Virus record (IMG/VR): IMGVR_UViG_3300017770_003026
Coordinates: 1-40,425 of that record
Origin: a virus
Reading direction: 5' to 3' (one strand)
Length of the DNA stretch: 40,425 bases
Shown: positions 1 to 7,298 of the stretch, piece by piece
Numbering within the stretch: position 1 is the first letter of the stretch
How the letters are laid out: each line of letters begins with the position of its first letter
Translations under genes and position numbers: made by a program
The notes under the pieces: model-generated
The model's input: the letters and a program-made list of their open reading frames with translations, nothing else
Database searches by the model: none
Told to the model about the DNA's origin: nothing

Positions 1-220
1 CTGCGAAGGAACCGACGACGGTAAGACTATTAGCGTTAATGTCGGTAGTGGGTTCACTGATGTTCACAGGGACGACTATTGGAATAGTCGTGATGCTCTT
101 GTTGGCAATCTTGTAGAGGTAAGAGCAGATGCAGTTACACAAAATCAAGACGGCACTTATTCGCTACGTTTCCCACGTTTTAAAACGTTCAGAGGATTCG
201 AAGCAGGCGAAAAAATCTAA
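1..220 (+). CDS. ATP-dependent DNA ligase, C-terminal end (partial)
   Basis: Only the last 72 codons are present, read from base 2 to the TAA at 218-220. They encode VGSGFTDVHRDDYW, then GNLVEVRADAV, then YSLRFPRFKTFRGF. This is the C-terminal OB-fold of phage ATP-dependent DNA ligases (T4 gp30 type), where a VG(S/T)GF motif is followed by a VEVR strand and the LRFPRF motif. The enzyme seals nicks during replication and repair. The adenylation domain with the catalytic lysine lies upstream of the window, so activity cannot be judged. The identification is by remembered family pattern. Confidence 0.8.
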   Translation, partial: CEGTDDGKTISVNVGSGFTDVHRDDYWNSRDALVGNLVEVRADAVTQNQDGTYSLRFPRFKTFRGFEAGEKI

Positions 221-254
221 TATAGTTATTTGGGATCTAGAAAAAGAAGGCTAG

Positions 255-491
255 ATGGACAAGTACGTACTATACTCTTTTAATATGGCAGATGTAGAGG
301 ATCCAGACCTCTTTGTTTCTGCACCTATATACGAATGGCAACAAACTCCTGAAGGCAAGTTCTGTATGAAGAATGCCTCCGACATAAAATACCACATTTC
401 GCCAGACGATCATTCTTACGGGTATAAAGTAAAAATAACAGGAAACATGAAAGACAAGCATTTGACGTGGTTAACACTAAAAAAGACTTGA
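255..491 (+). CDS. hypothetical protein, 78 aa
   Basis: A small soluble protein of 78 residues with no motif I recognise. The ATG is preceded by a GAAGG ribosome-binding sequence at a usable distance, and the gene follows the ligase by 34 nt on the same strand, so it may be cotranscribed with it. Its TGA stop (489-491) lies inside the -35 box of the promoter of the next gene. Composition (many Asp, Lys and Tyr, no hydrophobic segment) is ordinary for a cytoplasmic phage protein. Function unknown. Confidence 0.6.
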   Translation: MDKYVLYSFNMADVEDPDLFVSAPIYEWQQTPEGKFCMKNASDIKYHISPDDHSYGYKVKITGNMKDKHLTWLTLKKT

Positions 492-516
492 CTTTTATAA
501 CTAACGTATATATACT
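488..516 (+). promoter_or_regulatory. sigma70-type promoter TTGACT-N17-TATACT
   Basis: The -35 box TTGACT (488-493) and -10 box TATACT (511-516) are separated by exactly 17 bp, one mismatch each from the bacterial consensus. A start near 523 would give a leader of about 25 nt carrying TAGGAGAA before the ATG at 548. The -35 box contains the TGA stop of the upstream gene. Likely used by unmodified host RNA polymerase, so early (inference). Confidence 0.75.
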
Positions 517-547
517 ATAGAAAATCACTATTTAGGAGAAGACTTAA

Positions 548-1846
548 ATGGCAATGCCAAAAGTTAAAAAGAAGAAGCCTAGAGCGGCACCACGCATACA
601 ACGCGGAGCAAAACTTAAGGAACCTTCATGGGAAGGCTGGGAAGAATGGACTGGTGAACAGATCCATAGGCATCGTAGACATACACATGCATGGTACTAC
701 GAACACTTCAAGCCGGCGGACTTGTATACTAATGTTCCTAAGTGGATGGAACAAGACGATGACTTCTATTCTAAAGAAGATATTAAGGCAGTAAAGAACG
801 CTCCTAATAGTGCGTTAAGTATTACAGCAGGTATTGTAGCACGTATGGATATGATGGGTGCGCCTAGACTAAACAAGAAAGAAGCAGAACATTGGAATAG
901 CCTGCCAGGCACTAGTGGTGAACTAACTTGTGGTGTAGAACAATTCTTGCGAAGAAAAGTTGCAGAGGCAATTAAAATTGGTCTTGAAGTTGCAGAAGTA
1001 AAAGAAGAAGAAGAAAAAGAAAAGGTTAAAAAGTACGTACCAACCATTCAAGAGCGTATACAAGAACAGTGTCGTTCAATGTGTGAACCAATTGAAGATT
1101 GGTTAGAAGGTTGGGTAGAAGACCCAAAGTCATTTGATCCTGACGGATTAGACATTTCAAAACATCTTAAAAGAGTACAGTGTACACAAGCACATGCTAG
1201 AAAGATGAAACAATGGTACGAAGCAGAAATACAAGATTTTAACGAGTTAGATCGTATGCCAACAAAAGGACAGTTGGCTAAAATGAGCGAGCATGATGCT
1301 GATATGTGGGAACAACTAAAAGAAGGTTACGCACATCTTAAAAAATCAGACATTGCTAAGATTAAAAAAGCAAATGCAAAACTTCTTAGTAACTTTGATA
1401 TGATTATTGACATGGCTAAAGCAACACGTAAACCACGTAAGGCTAAAGCAAGAAGTGCAAGTAAAGTAGTTGAAAAACTTAAATTCTGTAAAGCAGATGA
1501 CAAGTATTCACTCGCATCAATTGATCCTACAAGCATTGTAGGTGCTAATGAGCTTTGGGTATTCAATATTAAGACCCGTAAAATAGGCAAATATATTGCA
1601 AGTAATATAGATCCTAAAGGACTTGCTCGAGAAGGCAGTGGACTTAGTGTTAAAGGCACAACTATTATTGGCTTTGATGAAGAACAAAGTATACAAAAGA
1701 CTATGCGTAAGCCTGTAGGTCAGTTAAAAGAGTTTAAAGACTCGGGTAAAGTGAAACTACGTACATTCTTAGAAGACATCAAAACAACAGATACTAAACT
1801 AAATGGTAGGTGTAACCCCGAGACAGTGCTTCTTAAAGTTGTTTGA
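548..1846 (+). CDS. hypothetical protein, 432 aa, lysine-rich
   Basis: A 432-residue protein with a highly basic N-terminus (VKKKKPRAAPR), an acidic/lysine stretch near residues 155-165 that may form a coiled coil, and a second basic patch near residues 295-315 (RKPRKAKARS). There is no signal peptide or membrane segment. The start is supported by TAGGAGAA 8 nt upstream and by a strong sigma70-type promoter. Basic patches and early-type expression suggest nucleic-acid contact, but I recognise no domain. It ends in TGA (1844-1846), which overlaps a late-promoter box. The gene is real on length and signals; function is unknown. Confidence 0.75.
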   Translation: MAMPKVKKKKPRAAPRIQRGAKLKEPSWEGWEEWTGEQIHRHRRHTHAWYYEHFKPADLYTNVPKWMEQDDDFYSKEDIKAVKNAPNSALSITAGIVARMDMMGAPRLNKKEAEHWNSLPGTSGELTCGVEQFLRRKVAEAIKIGLEVAEVKEEEEKEKVKKYVPTIQERIQEQCRSMCEPIEDWLEGWVEDPKSFDPDGLDISKHLKRVQCTQAHARKMKQWYEAEIQDFNELDRMPTKGQLAKMSEHDADMWEQLKEGYAHLKKSDIAKIKKANAKLLSNFDMIIDMAKATRKPRKAKARSASKVVEKLKFCKADDKYSLASIDPTSIVGANELWVFNIKTRKIGKYIASNIDPKGLAREGSGLSVKGTTIIGFDEEQSIQKTMRKPVGQLKEFKDSGKVKLRTFLEDIKTTDTKLNGRCNPETVLLKVV

Positions 1847-1852
1847 TAAATA
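1845..1852 (+). promoter_or_regulatory. T4-type late promoter box GATAAATA
   Basis: GATAAATA matches the T4 late consensus TATAAATA at 7 of 8 positions and is followed by C as in many late promoters. In T4 the box spans -13 to -6, which puts the transcript start at 1858, exactly the A of the next gene's ATG. The box overlaps the upstream TGA stop. Confidence 0.6.
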
Positions 1853-1857
1853 CATAC

Positions 1858-2979
1858 ATGAGCAATAAGAATGTAAGTGATCAAGAGTTATTACGCATTA
1901 AGCAAGGTCTAACAGACTTAGGCGATGCAGTATTTCAGCTATCAAGATCCCCGTCCCCAGAACCAACTGTTGGACCCAGAAGTTTAACAGGCGATGCAAT
2001 TCATGGCGGAATGATCACATCATTTGCCAGTCAAGGCATAAGAGATAATAGTGATAGACTTATAGTTGTAGTAGACAACGATGGTATTACTACAGATAAC
2101 ATTGACGTTGAAAACATAGTAGGCAACACAAACGTTACAGGTAACTTAGTTGTTGAAGGTAGTGTTACTGCTCAAAAACTACACGTTGACGAACTTACAG
2201 CAGACATTAGACTAGAACGTTCTACTCCATTAGAGTTTGTTGCAAGTGCAAGTGACGACATATACCAAAAAGGTCTTATGTGGAAGAAAGAAGGTGCTTC
2301 AAAGCAGTTCGTTCTTCGTAGTGGACCAGATAGAATTTGGTCTTCAGAACCAATTGACTTACAAACAGGTGCATACTATTCAATAGATAGTATAAGTGTA
2401 CTAAGCGGAAGTGAATTAGGACCAACAGTAACAAAAAGTTCCTTAACACAAGTAGGTGTTTTAAACAACCTAGCAGTTGATGGCAACTTTAACATTGATC
2501 AATATGTGTTCTGGAACGGCGACTACATGCGTTTTGGTATTGGTACTGAAACACCAAACGGAACATTCGGCATAGTGCAAGACGATGCAGAATTTATTAT
2601 TGATACTGAAGGTAAAACAGCAACCTTTGGTACTTTCTCAACTGCTGACATTAACATTATCACAGATAATACTAAACGTATTAGTATAAGTGCTACAGGT
2701 AGAATTATACTTGGTAATGATAGTGATAGTAAAACTACTGTAAAAGGTAAGTTAGGAATAAACGTTGAGAATCCAACAGCAGATATAGAAACAGCAGGAC
2801 CAGTTAGTTTTGATGGTAAGCGATTTGAAGTTTCTAGTGAAGCACCACTGAGTGGTTCATACCGTAAAGGTGATGTTGTGTGGAATTCAAATCCAAAGCC
2901 AGCAGGATATGTTGGATGGATTTGTACCCGCGAAGGAACTCCAGGAATTTGGAAGACCTTCGGACCTATTTCTTCATAA
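1858..2979 (+). CDS. putative tail fibre / virion structural protein, 373 aa
   Basis: Starts at ATG 1858 (MSNKNVSDQELLRIK); an in-frame TTG at 1843 would overlap the preceding stop and lacks support. Residues about 80-130 show the alternating beta pattern NTNVTGNLVVEGSVTAQKLHVDEL split by Thr/Asn turns, which recurs in phage fibre shafts. The C-terminus ends in a compact segment (GDVVWNSNPKPAGYVGWICT, then GTPGIWKTFG) of a type I associate with tips of marine phage fibres. No Shine-Dalgarno sequence precedes the ATG; a late box places the transcript start on it. Expected to be a virion surface component, possibly receptor binding (inference). Confidence 0.6.
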   Translation: MSNKNVSDQELLRIKQGLTDLGDAVFQLSRSPSPEPTVGPRSLTGDAIHGGMITSFASQGIRDNSDRLIVVVDNDGITTDNIDVENIVGNTNVTGNLVVEGSVTAQKLHVDELTADIRLERSTPLEFVASASDDIYQKGLMWKKEGASKQFVLRSGPDRIWSSEPIDLQTGAYYSIDSISVLSGSELGPTVTKSSLTQVGVLNNLAVDGNFNIDQYVFWNGDYMRFGIGTETPNGTFGIVQDDAEFIIDTEGKTATFGTFSTADINIITDNTKRISISATGRIILGNDSDSKTTVKGKLGINVENPTADIETAGPVSFDGKRFEVSSEAPLSGSYRKGDVVWNSNPKPAGYVGWICTREGTPGIWKTFGPISS

Positions 2980-3008
2980 TACTAGCAATTAATATTTGGC
3001 GCCAGGTC

Positions 3009-3016
3009 CATAAATA
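3009..3016 (+). promoter_or_regulatory. T4-type late promoter box CATAAATA
   Basis: CATAAATA (7 of 8 to TATAAATA) followed by C, in the 86-nt gap before the gene at 3066. Predicted start near 3022 gives a leader of about 44 nt with a weak GGCAAGAG ribosome site. The leader contains GTGG/CCAC arms (3020-3033) that could form a small hairpin. Confidence 0.6.
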
Positions 3017-3065
3017 CTTGTGGAGTTCGCCACTGAGCCTCCGTTAACAAAAGGCAAGAGAAAAA

Positions 3066-3395
3066 ATGACAAAAAAAGAACACAAGGCAACCGAACAGGC
3101 AATTGAAATACAAGTCGAGAGATGGGATTTATATGCCCGCATTACTCCAACTATATTTCTAATTATATCAATTATATTAATAGCAACAGGCATCATAGAT
3201 TTTAAAACCGCATTCTGGCTAGGACTTGGAATGTTTGCCGTCACAGCAGTGACATGGTGGTTTTGGACTATATACACAATAAGACATCTGATAAGAACAC
3301 TTAATAGGGCAAGTAATAACATAGTCGAAGTTAAAGACGAGTTCATCAGTATTAAAAAAGAAGTTGAGGCTTTTAGGAGAGATAATGAACAATAG
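3066..3395 (+). CDS. two-transmembrane protein with C-terminal coiled coil, 109 aa
   Basis: After a charged N-terminus, two hydrophobic segments at about residues 27-45 (ITPTIFLIISIILIATGII) and 50-72 (AFWLGLGMFAVTAVTWWFW) are followed by a charged helical tail. The topology predicts both termini in the cytoplasm. Two short membrane helices plus a charged tail are compatible with a class II holin, but the endolysin and spanins lie 35 kb away and nothing else supports lysis. It sits under a late box and overlaps nothing upstream. Function unknown. Confidence 0.65.
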   Translation: MTKKEHKATEQAIEIQVERWDLYARITPTIFLIISIILIATGIIDFKTAFWLGLGMFAVTAVTWWFWTIYTIRHLIRTLNRASNNIVEVKDEFISIKKEVEAFRRDNEQ

Positions 3396-3867
3396 TCTAA
3401 AAAGATATATGTATGTTAAGGCCATGTTGAATGTAATTAGTGGACTTAGCATGGTAACAATTATATCATTAGGAATTGCGTATATGAGTTTTGATAATGC
3501 ATTTGTATTTACAGATACGGAAATTAGCGTAGTAAACAATCCAATTGAAAACGATCAGGACATAGAGTTCTTTATGGTAGGCTCAAAGAAGTATCAGTGC
3601 AACAGCACAGCCGCATATGGCGTAGCACATGCTGTAGACGGTTCACACTCACATAACCTAAACACATTTACAAAACGCTACATACAAGCAACAGCACCAG
3701 GCGAACGTGTAGAAAATGGTTGGCATATGAGAGTACCGGACGATATGCGACAAGGTGGCGAGTATCGTGTTAGTATGACAGGTGAATTTACATGCGTACA
3801 CTTGATATTCAAAACACACAAAATACAAGTATTCGATAACATCTATTTAAAAGTAGACCCCCGCTAA
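3385..3867 (+). CDS. membrane-anchored hypothetical protein, 160 aa
   Basis: Start chosen at ATG 3385, 5 nt after TAGGAG; the in-frame TTG at 3364 has no ribosome site. One transmembrane segment at about residues 15-34 (NVISGLSMVTIISLGIAYMS) is followed by a roughly 125-residue soluble domain with two cysteines (in KYQCNST and EFTCVHL) that could pair if it is periplasmic. The gene overlaps the preceding two-TM gene by 11 nt, suggesting paired expression and perhaps partnership. No family recognised. Its TAA stop is part of the next late box. Confidence 0.6.
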   Translation: MNNSLKRYMYVKAMLNVISGLSMVTIISLGIAYMSFDNAFVFTDTEISVVNNPIENDQDIEFFMVGSKKYQCNSTAAYGVAHAVDGSHSHNLNTFTKRYIQATAPGERVENGWHMRVPDDMRQGGEYRVSMTGEFTCVHLIFKTHKIQVFDNIYLKVDPR

Positions 3868-3870
3868 ATA
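3863..3870 (+). promoter_or_regulatory. late-type promoter box GCTAAATA
   Basis: GCTAAATA matches TATAAATA at 6 of 8 and contains the TAA stop (3865-3867) of the upstream gene. Its last A lies 6 nt before the A of the next ATG (3876), so a T4-like late start would produce a leaderless message. No Shine-Dalgarno sequence is present. Confidence 0.45.
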
Positions 3871-3875
3871 ATTTT

Positions 3876-4466
3876 ATGTACGTATTTGGAAACGGCGAAA
3901 GTCGCACCTCTATTGATATAGATAAACTCGATGGCCCAAAGATAGGATGTAACGCAATACATCGTGACTACCATATGGATCATTTAGTTTGTGTAGATAG
4001 GCGTATGGCACAAGAAGCAGTTGATGCAAACTTAAAACATACACAAATTTATACTAGAAAAGATTGGATATCTTGGTTCCCACAAGGAGTAACTACAGTT
4101 CCTGACTTACCATATGAAGGTAAACAAAGATGGGACGAACCTTTTCAATGGGGGAGCGGACCTTATGCTGTATTGCTGTCTGTAACGCTATATAACGACC
4201 GTACAGCGCATCTTATAGGCTTTGACTTGCATAGTACTACTACAACTGTAAACAACGTATACAAGGGTACTAGCAACTACGACAAAGCAGACAAACGTCC
4301 TGTTGATCCTAGATACTGGATACATCAAATTGGTATGGTATTCAATTGTTTTCCTAATACACAGTTTAAAATACTAGTTAAAGACGACTGGACTTTACCA
4401 AAAGCCTGGACTCAACCTAATGTAAAGGTTGACAACATAAGTACTTTACTATATAATAAGATATAA
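3876..4466 (+). CDS. MptE/DUF115-like Rossmann-fold protein, possibly glycosyltransferase-related
   Basis: The 196-aa protein opens with YVFGNGESR at residues 2-10, followed by IGCNAIHRDY and HLVCVDRRMAQEAV. This order (GNGxS turn, C-N strand, then a D at the end of a strand) resembles the nucleotide-binding half of MptE/DUF115 proteins and of GT42 sialyltransferases. LIGFDLHSTTT at about residues 112-122 is a further conserved-looking element. It precedes a QueD-like gene and a second glycosyltransferase, so a role in modifying sugars on DNA, virion or host surface is possible (inference). Assignment is by weak motif resemblance. Confidence 0.45.
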   Translation: MYVFGNGESRTSIDIDKLDGPKIGCNAIHRDYHMDHLVCVDRRMAQEAVDANLKHTQIYTRKDWISWFPQGVTTVPDLPYEGKQRWDEPFQWGSGPYAVLLSVTLYNDRTAHLIGFDLHSTTTTVNNVYKGTSNYDKADKRPVDPRYWIHQIGMVFNCFPNTQFKILVKDDWTLPKAWTQPNVKVDNISTLLYNKI

Positions 4467-4531
4467 CATTAACAGGACTTGGCGTCAACCCTTCTAACTC
4501 TGCCGCCCATATAATTATACAGGAGAATATT

Positions 4532-4981
4532 ATGGGAAAACATTTAAGCACAAAACATTATGGACACAACATTGGACTGTCAGCAGTCTTTAGACAGCCT
4601 AATGCAGATCATTCGCATTGCCATTTGTTACATGGCTACAGTTTAGCGTTTACATTTACATTTGGTTGTGATGAACTAGACAATAAAAATTGGGCAGTTG
4701 ACTTTGGCGGACTAAAGCCTTTGAAGAAGTGGCTAGAAGATCACTTTGATCATAAGACAGCAATTGATAAAAACGATCCGCACATGGACAAGTTTATGGA
4801 ACTACAAGAACTTGACCTAGCAGAGATTGTTGTAATGGATGGTGTTGGTGCAGAGAAATTTGCAGAACATGCATTTAACTTTGCAGATAAACTAGTACGT
4901 GAAATGAGCGACAACCGTTGCTATTGCGTAAGAGCAGAATGTGCAGAGCACGGGGCAAACTCAGCAATATACGAGGGATAA
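4532..4981 (+). CDS. queD: QueD / 6-pyruvoyl-tetrahydropterin synthase-like protein
   Basis: A 149-aa T-fold protein with the PTPS/QueD layout: SAVFRQ (17-22), CHLLHGYS (30-37), DFGGLKPLKKWL, FDHKTAI, and a C-terminal glutamate in RAECAEHG. QueD converts dihydroneopterin triphosphate to 6-carboxytetrahydropterin on the route to preQ0 and 7-deazaguanine bases in tRNA or phage DNA. The usual zinc ligands are altered: HGH reads HGY (34-36) and the first ligand position reads F20, while extra histidines occur at 27, 29 and 31. Substrate and activity are therefore uncertain. Ribosome site AGGAGA; a TATAAT at 4510-4515 lacks a convincing -35. Confidence 0.75.
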   Translation: MGKHLSTKHYGHNIGLSAVFRQPNADHSHCHLLHGYSLAFTFTFGCDELDNKNWAVDFGGLKPLKKWLEDHFDHKTAIDKNDPHMDKFMELQELDLAEIVVMDGVGAEKFAEHAFNFADKLVREMSDNRCYCVRAECAEHGANSAIYEG

Positions 4982-4985
4982 GTCG

Positions 4986-5792
4986 TTGAAAAAGTACGTT
5001 GAAGGCGAGACAAAGGATCAACGTAAGCGCAGAAAAGCTCTTGAAAAAATGGCAAGAGATGATGCTCCACAAATTAATTCAAATAAAAAATACTATGTGT
5101 TGTGCTTAAAGCATGGCACAAAGTACTCTGCTGATTATGTAAACAAACTATACAATATGGTCGAACGTAATTGTACACTTGACTATGAGTTTGTTTGCTT
5201 AACAGAAGATCCAGGCGGATTAAATCACAACATAAGAGTTATACCATTACCAGGACACTTACAAGGTTGGTGGTGTAAGCCTTATATGTTTACAAAAGAC
5301 TTACCTATCAATGGTACTGTATTATATATGGACCTTGATGTAGTTATATCAGCAAATATAGATAAACTGTTTACATACAGTCCGGGACATTGGTGTACTA
5401 TAAGAGACTTTACTCGTGTTATGCGTAAAGGTTGGCAGAAGTATAATTCAAGTGTTGTTAGATATGAAGTAGGACAACTTGATCACGTATGGACAGAGTT
5501 TCAAAAGGATCCAATTGCAATACAAAAAAGGTTGCATGGAGACCAAGATTGGTTGTTCGAATCAACTCGAAAGACTCAAGCAATGTTATATCCAGATAGT
5601 TGGATACAAAGTTGGAAATGGGAAGTTAGACAAAGCCGATCATTTGCACATGGCGGCATACGAGGAAATAAAAAGTTTGAAATAGAAGAACATGATGCAG
5701 TACCTAGAGTAGAGTGTTGTATTTGTGTGTTTCACGGAGACCCACAACCGTCAAATGTAACAGATAAATGGGTGGTTGATAATTGGCGTTGA
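4986..5792 (+). CDS. glycosyltransferase, GT-A type, 268 aa
   Basis: Start taken at TTG 4986, 4 nt after the queD stop and behind GAGGGA; a GTG at 4941 would add 15 residues but lacks a ribosome site. The protein has a lysine/arginine-rich N-terminal tail, then YYVLCLKHG beginning a nucleotide-sugar-binding fold, and YMDLDVV with D116 and D118 as a DxD metal-binding motif. WCTIRDF and HGDQDWLF follow, as in phage and bacterial GT-A enzymes. It probably transfers a sugar to DNA, a virion protein or a host surface molecule; the substrate cannot be read from sequence. Its TGA stop overlaps the TTG of the next small ORF. Confidence 0.7.
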   Translation: MKKYVEGETKDQRKRRKALEKMARDDAPQINSNKKYYVLCLKHGTKYSADYVNKLYNMVERNCTLDYEFVCLTEDPGGLNHNIRVIPLPGHLQGWWCKPYMFTKDLPINGTVLYMDLDVVISANIDKLFTYSPGHWCTIRDFTRVMRKGWQKYNSSVVRYEVGQLDHVWTEFQKDPIAIQKRLHGDQDWLFESTRKTQAMLYPDSWIQSWKWEVRQSRSFAHGGIRGNKKFEIEEHDAVPRVECCICVFHGDPQPSNVTDKWVVDNWR

Positions 5793-5817
5793 CAAACTTT
5801 AAGAAACGTGTTATACT
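5789..5817 (+). promoter_or_regulatory. sigma70-type promoter TTGACA-N17-TATACT
   Basis: Perfect -35 TTGACA (5789-5794), 17-bp spacer, -10 TATACT (5812-5817). Predicted start near 5824, giving a leader of about 118 nt to the UV-endonuclease gene at 5942. The -35 contains the upstream TGA stop, the same arrangement as at 488-493. It lies inside the 49-aa ORF. Confidence 0.7.
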
Positions 5818-5938
5818 ATTTAAACAATGGTACAAACAACTACGACAACACCCACACTATGCATGGTACAACTGTGTACAGTGGGCATGGTCAAACTCAG
5901 GCACACACGAGCTAGACGGCTCATACAGGAAATGGTAA
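5789..5938 (+). CDS. small tryptophan-rich protein, 49 aa
   Basis: An ORF starting at TTG 5789, overlapping the glycosyltransferase stop (TTGA), and ending at TAA 5936-5938. It encodes LTNFKKRVILFKQWYKQLRQ, then HPHYAWYNCVQWAWSNSG and HELDGSYRKW. The aromatic-rich, protein-like composition and exact fit between neighbours argue that it is real, although no ribosome site is seen and translational coupling would be needed. A sigma70-type promoter lies within its first 29 bases. No family recognised. Confidence 0.5.
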   Translation: MTNFKKRVILFKQWYKQLRQHPHYAWYNCVQWAWSNSGTHELDGSYRKW

Positions 5939-5941
5939 CTT

Positions 5942-7078
5942 ATGGATCTTAAATTTATAACAGCAGGAGACTTTTTGAAATCACAAGAAGACATTCAACG
6001 TATTGGTTTTGCATGCAAGTATATGCATCCAGACCAATCGCAGAAGAAGAAACAACTAGAAGAAATTCAACGCCCACTAAATACTCGTAGCACAACAGTA
6101 CAATGGCTTAACAGGCAAACTGTTGATGTAGCCGAGCAACGTTTGTGGGACATCATGGTCCATAACATTGCCGCATACAAAAGGTTGATTGAATATGTTG
6201 GATCACTTCCTCCACAACTTAGAATGGTACGACTCGGTTCTGATGTTCTTCCTGTTTATACCCAGCATGAGTGGTCTTATTATTGGCGTAAGCCTGACGT
6301 TCGTGCATACTGTGAAACAGAATTTGCAAAAGTCGGTGACACGGCAAGAGCCCTTGATGTGCGACTATCGATGCATCCAGGTCAGTTCACAGTGCTTGCC
6401 AGTGATAACCCGGAAATTGTAGAACGTAGTATAGAGGAGTTTGAATATCATGTGGATTGCATCAGGTGGATGGGTTACGGACAATCATTCCAAGACTTCA
6501 AGTGTAACGTACACATCTCAGGCAGACAAGGTCCAGCCGGCATCAAGGCCGCACTCAAGAGACTCACGCCAGAAGCGAGAAATGTTATCACAATCGAGAA
6601 CGACGAAAACAAGTGGGGACTCGACGCAAGCCTCGAACTTGCAGACGACCTTGCATTGGTACTCGACATACACCATCACTGGTGCCGTGAAGGTGAATAT
6701 ATACAGCCCACCGACGATAGATTTGCTCGCGTAATAGATAGTTGGCGTGGTGTGCGTCCTGCAATACATTATTCATACAGTCGTAACGAAGCATTGCCCG
6801 AAGGCTTTGCACACGATACTATGCCTGATATGCCAGCACTACTAGAAGCAGGCTACAAGAAAGCAAAACTACGAGCGCACAGCGACTACTATCCTAACCA
6901 AATTGTCAATGACTGGGCTTTGAGCTTCTTGCCTTACACAGATATTATGTGCGAGAGCAAATGTAAGAACCTTGCTAGTATTGACTTATATAAATACAAA
7001 GAGGAATTAGAACACTATGAGTTATTTGAATCAAATGTACGGACGTCAGTCCAAGAACACAGCGCCATCAGCGGATAA
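5942..7078 (+). CDS. uvsE: UV-damage endonuclease (UvdE/UvsE family)
   Basis: A 378-aa TIM-barrel repair nuclease that nicks DNA 5' of UV photoproducts. Family signatures are present in order: RLGSDVLP, LSMHPGQFTVLAS with H145, NVHIS with H191, ENDE with E219, and DIHHHWC (D242, H244-H246), which supply the metal-binding residues. Length is normal to slightly long; the extra C-terminal tail overlaps the next gene by 62 nt. Ribosome site AGGAAA precedes the ATG. The middle third (about 6340-6700) uses more G/C-ending codons than its neighbours, which could reflect recent acquisition. Early expression is implied by the upstream sigma70-type promoter. Confidence 0.9.
   Translation: MDLKFITAGDFLKSQEDIQRIGFACKYMHPDQSQKKKQLEEIQRPLNTRSTTVQWLNRQTVDVAEQRLWDIMVHNIAAYKRLIEYVGSLPPQLRMVRLGSDVLPVYTQHEWSYYWRKPDVRAYCETEFAKVGDTARALDVRLSMHPGQFTVLASDNPEIVERSIEEFEYHVDCIRWMGYGQSFQDFKCNVHISGRQGPAGIKAALKRLTPEARNVITIENDENKWGLDASLELADDLALVLDIHHHWCREGEYIQPTDDRFARVIDSWRGVRPAIHYSYSRNEALPEGFAHDTMPDMPALLEAGYKKAKLRAHSDYYPNQIVNDWALSFLPYTDIMCESKCKNLASIDLYKYKEELEHYELFESNVRTSVQEHSAISG
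6989..6996 (+). promoter_or_regulatory. perfect T4 late promoter box TATAAATA
   Basis: Exact TATAAATA followed by C, lying inside the 3' end of the UV-endonuclease gene. The predicted start near 7002 gives a 15-nt leader with AGGAA before the ATG at 7017. This separates an early-type gene from an overlapping late gene. Confidence 0.7.
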
Positions 7079-7298
7079 AAATCCCAACAGAGTTACAGGC
7101 GGACTAAAAGCACAAGGTGTTGACCGCTTTACTATGCTCGGCGAAGATGGTACACAACAAGAGGTACCGTCACTCTCATACGTAACTAGTTTGGAAGAGC
7201 AGTCAAGAAAACAGCGAGCGGCTATTACTGTATTAGAGCGTAAGCTAACTCGCTGTGAAACTGCTATAGAGCAGTTAAAAGGCCTTATTAGGCCTTAA
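7017..7298 (+). CDS. hypothetical late protein with C-terminal coiled coil, 93 aa
   Basis: The gene begins inside the UV-endonuclease gene in another frame and is read from its own late box. The first 60 residues are polar and glycine/serine-rich (MSYLNQMYGRQSKNTA). Residues about 60-90 (LEEQSRKQRAAITVLERKL, then CETAIEQLKGL) form a likely amphipathic helix or coiled coil. The ribosome site GAGGAA and late promoter support the start. A small virion or assembly protein is plausible; no family recognised. Confidence 0.65.
   Translation: MSYLNQMYGRQSKNTAPSADKNPNRVTGGLKAQGVDRFTMLGEDGTQQEVPSLSYVTSLEEQSRKQRAAITVLERKLTRCETAIEQLKGLIRP
7279..7296 (-). terminator. stem-loop at convergent gene ends
   Basis: AAGGCCT (7279-7285) pairs with AGGCCTT (7290-7296) around a 4-nt loop. 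Read on the minus strand the stem is followed at once by TTTTAAC, giving a short U-run, so it fits an intrinsic terminator for the minus-strand gene at 7288-7563. On the plus strand there is no U-run. Confidence 0.5.

Noticed and set aside
766-1047. Minus-strand frame of 93 codons with a Ser/Phe-rich product
   Set aside because: It is the mirror of a lysine/glutamate-rich stretch of the 432-aa gene; no ribosome site or promoter on that strand.
2980-3065. Possible tRNA in an 86-nt gap containing GGAGTTCGCC
   Set aside because: The GTTCG resembles a T-loop, but no acceptor stem, D-arm or anticodon arm can be paired around it; a late promoter box occupies the middle.
4479-4515. TTGGCG and TATAAT upstream of queD as a sigma70-type promoter
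   Set aside because: Spacer is about 25 bp, far from 17; no better -35 is present. A -10-only or activator-dependent promoter remains possible.
6076-6083. ACTAAATA late-type box inside the UV-endonuclease gene, and CATAAATA at 29884-29891 inside the clamp-loader gene
   Set aside because: Neither is followed by a gene start at a suitable distance; chance matches are expected in AT-rich coding sequence.
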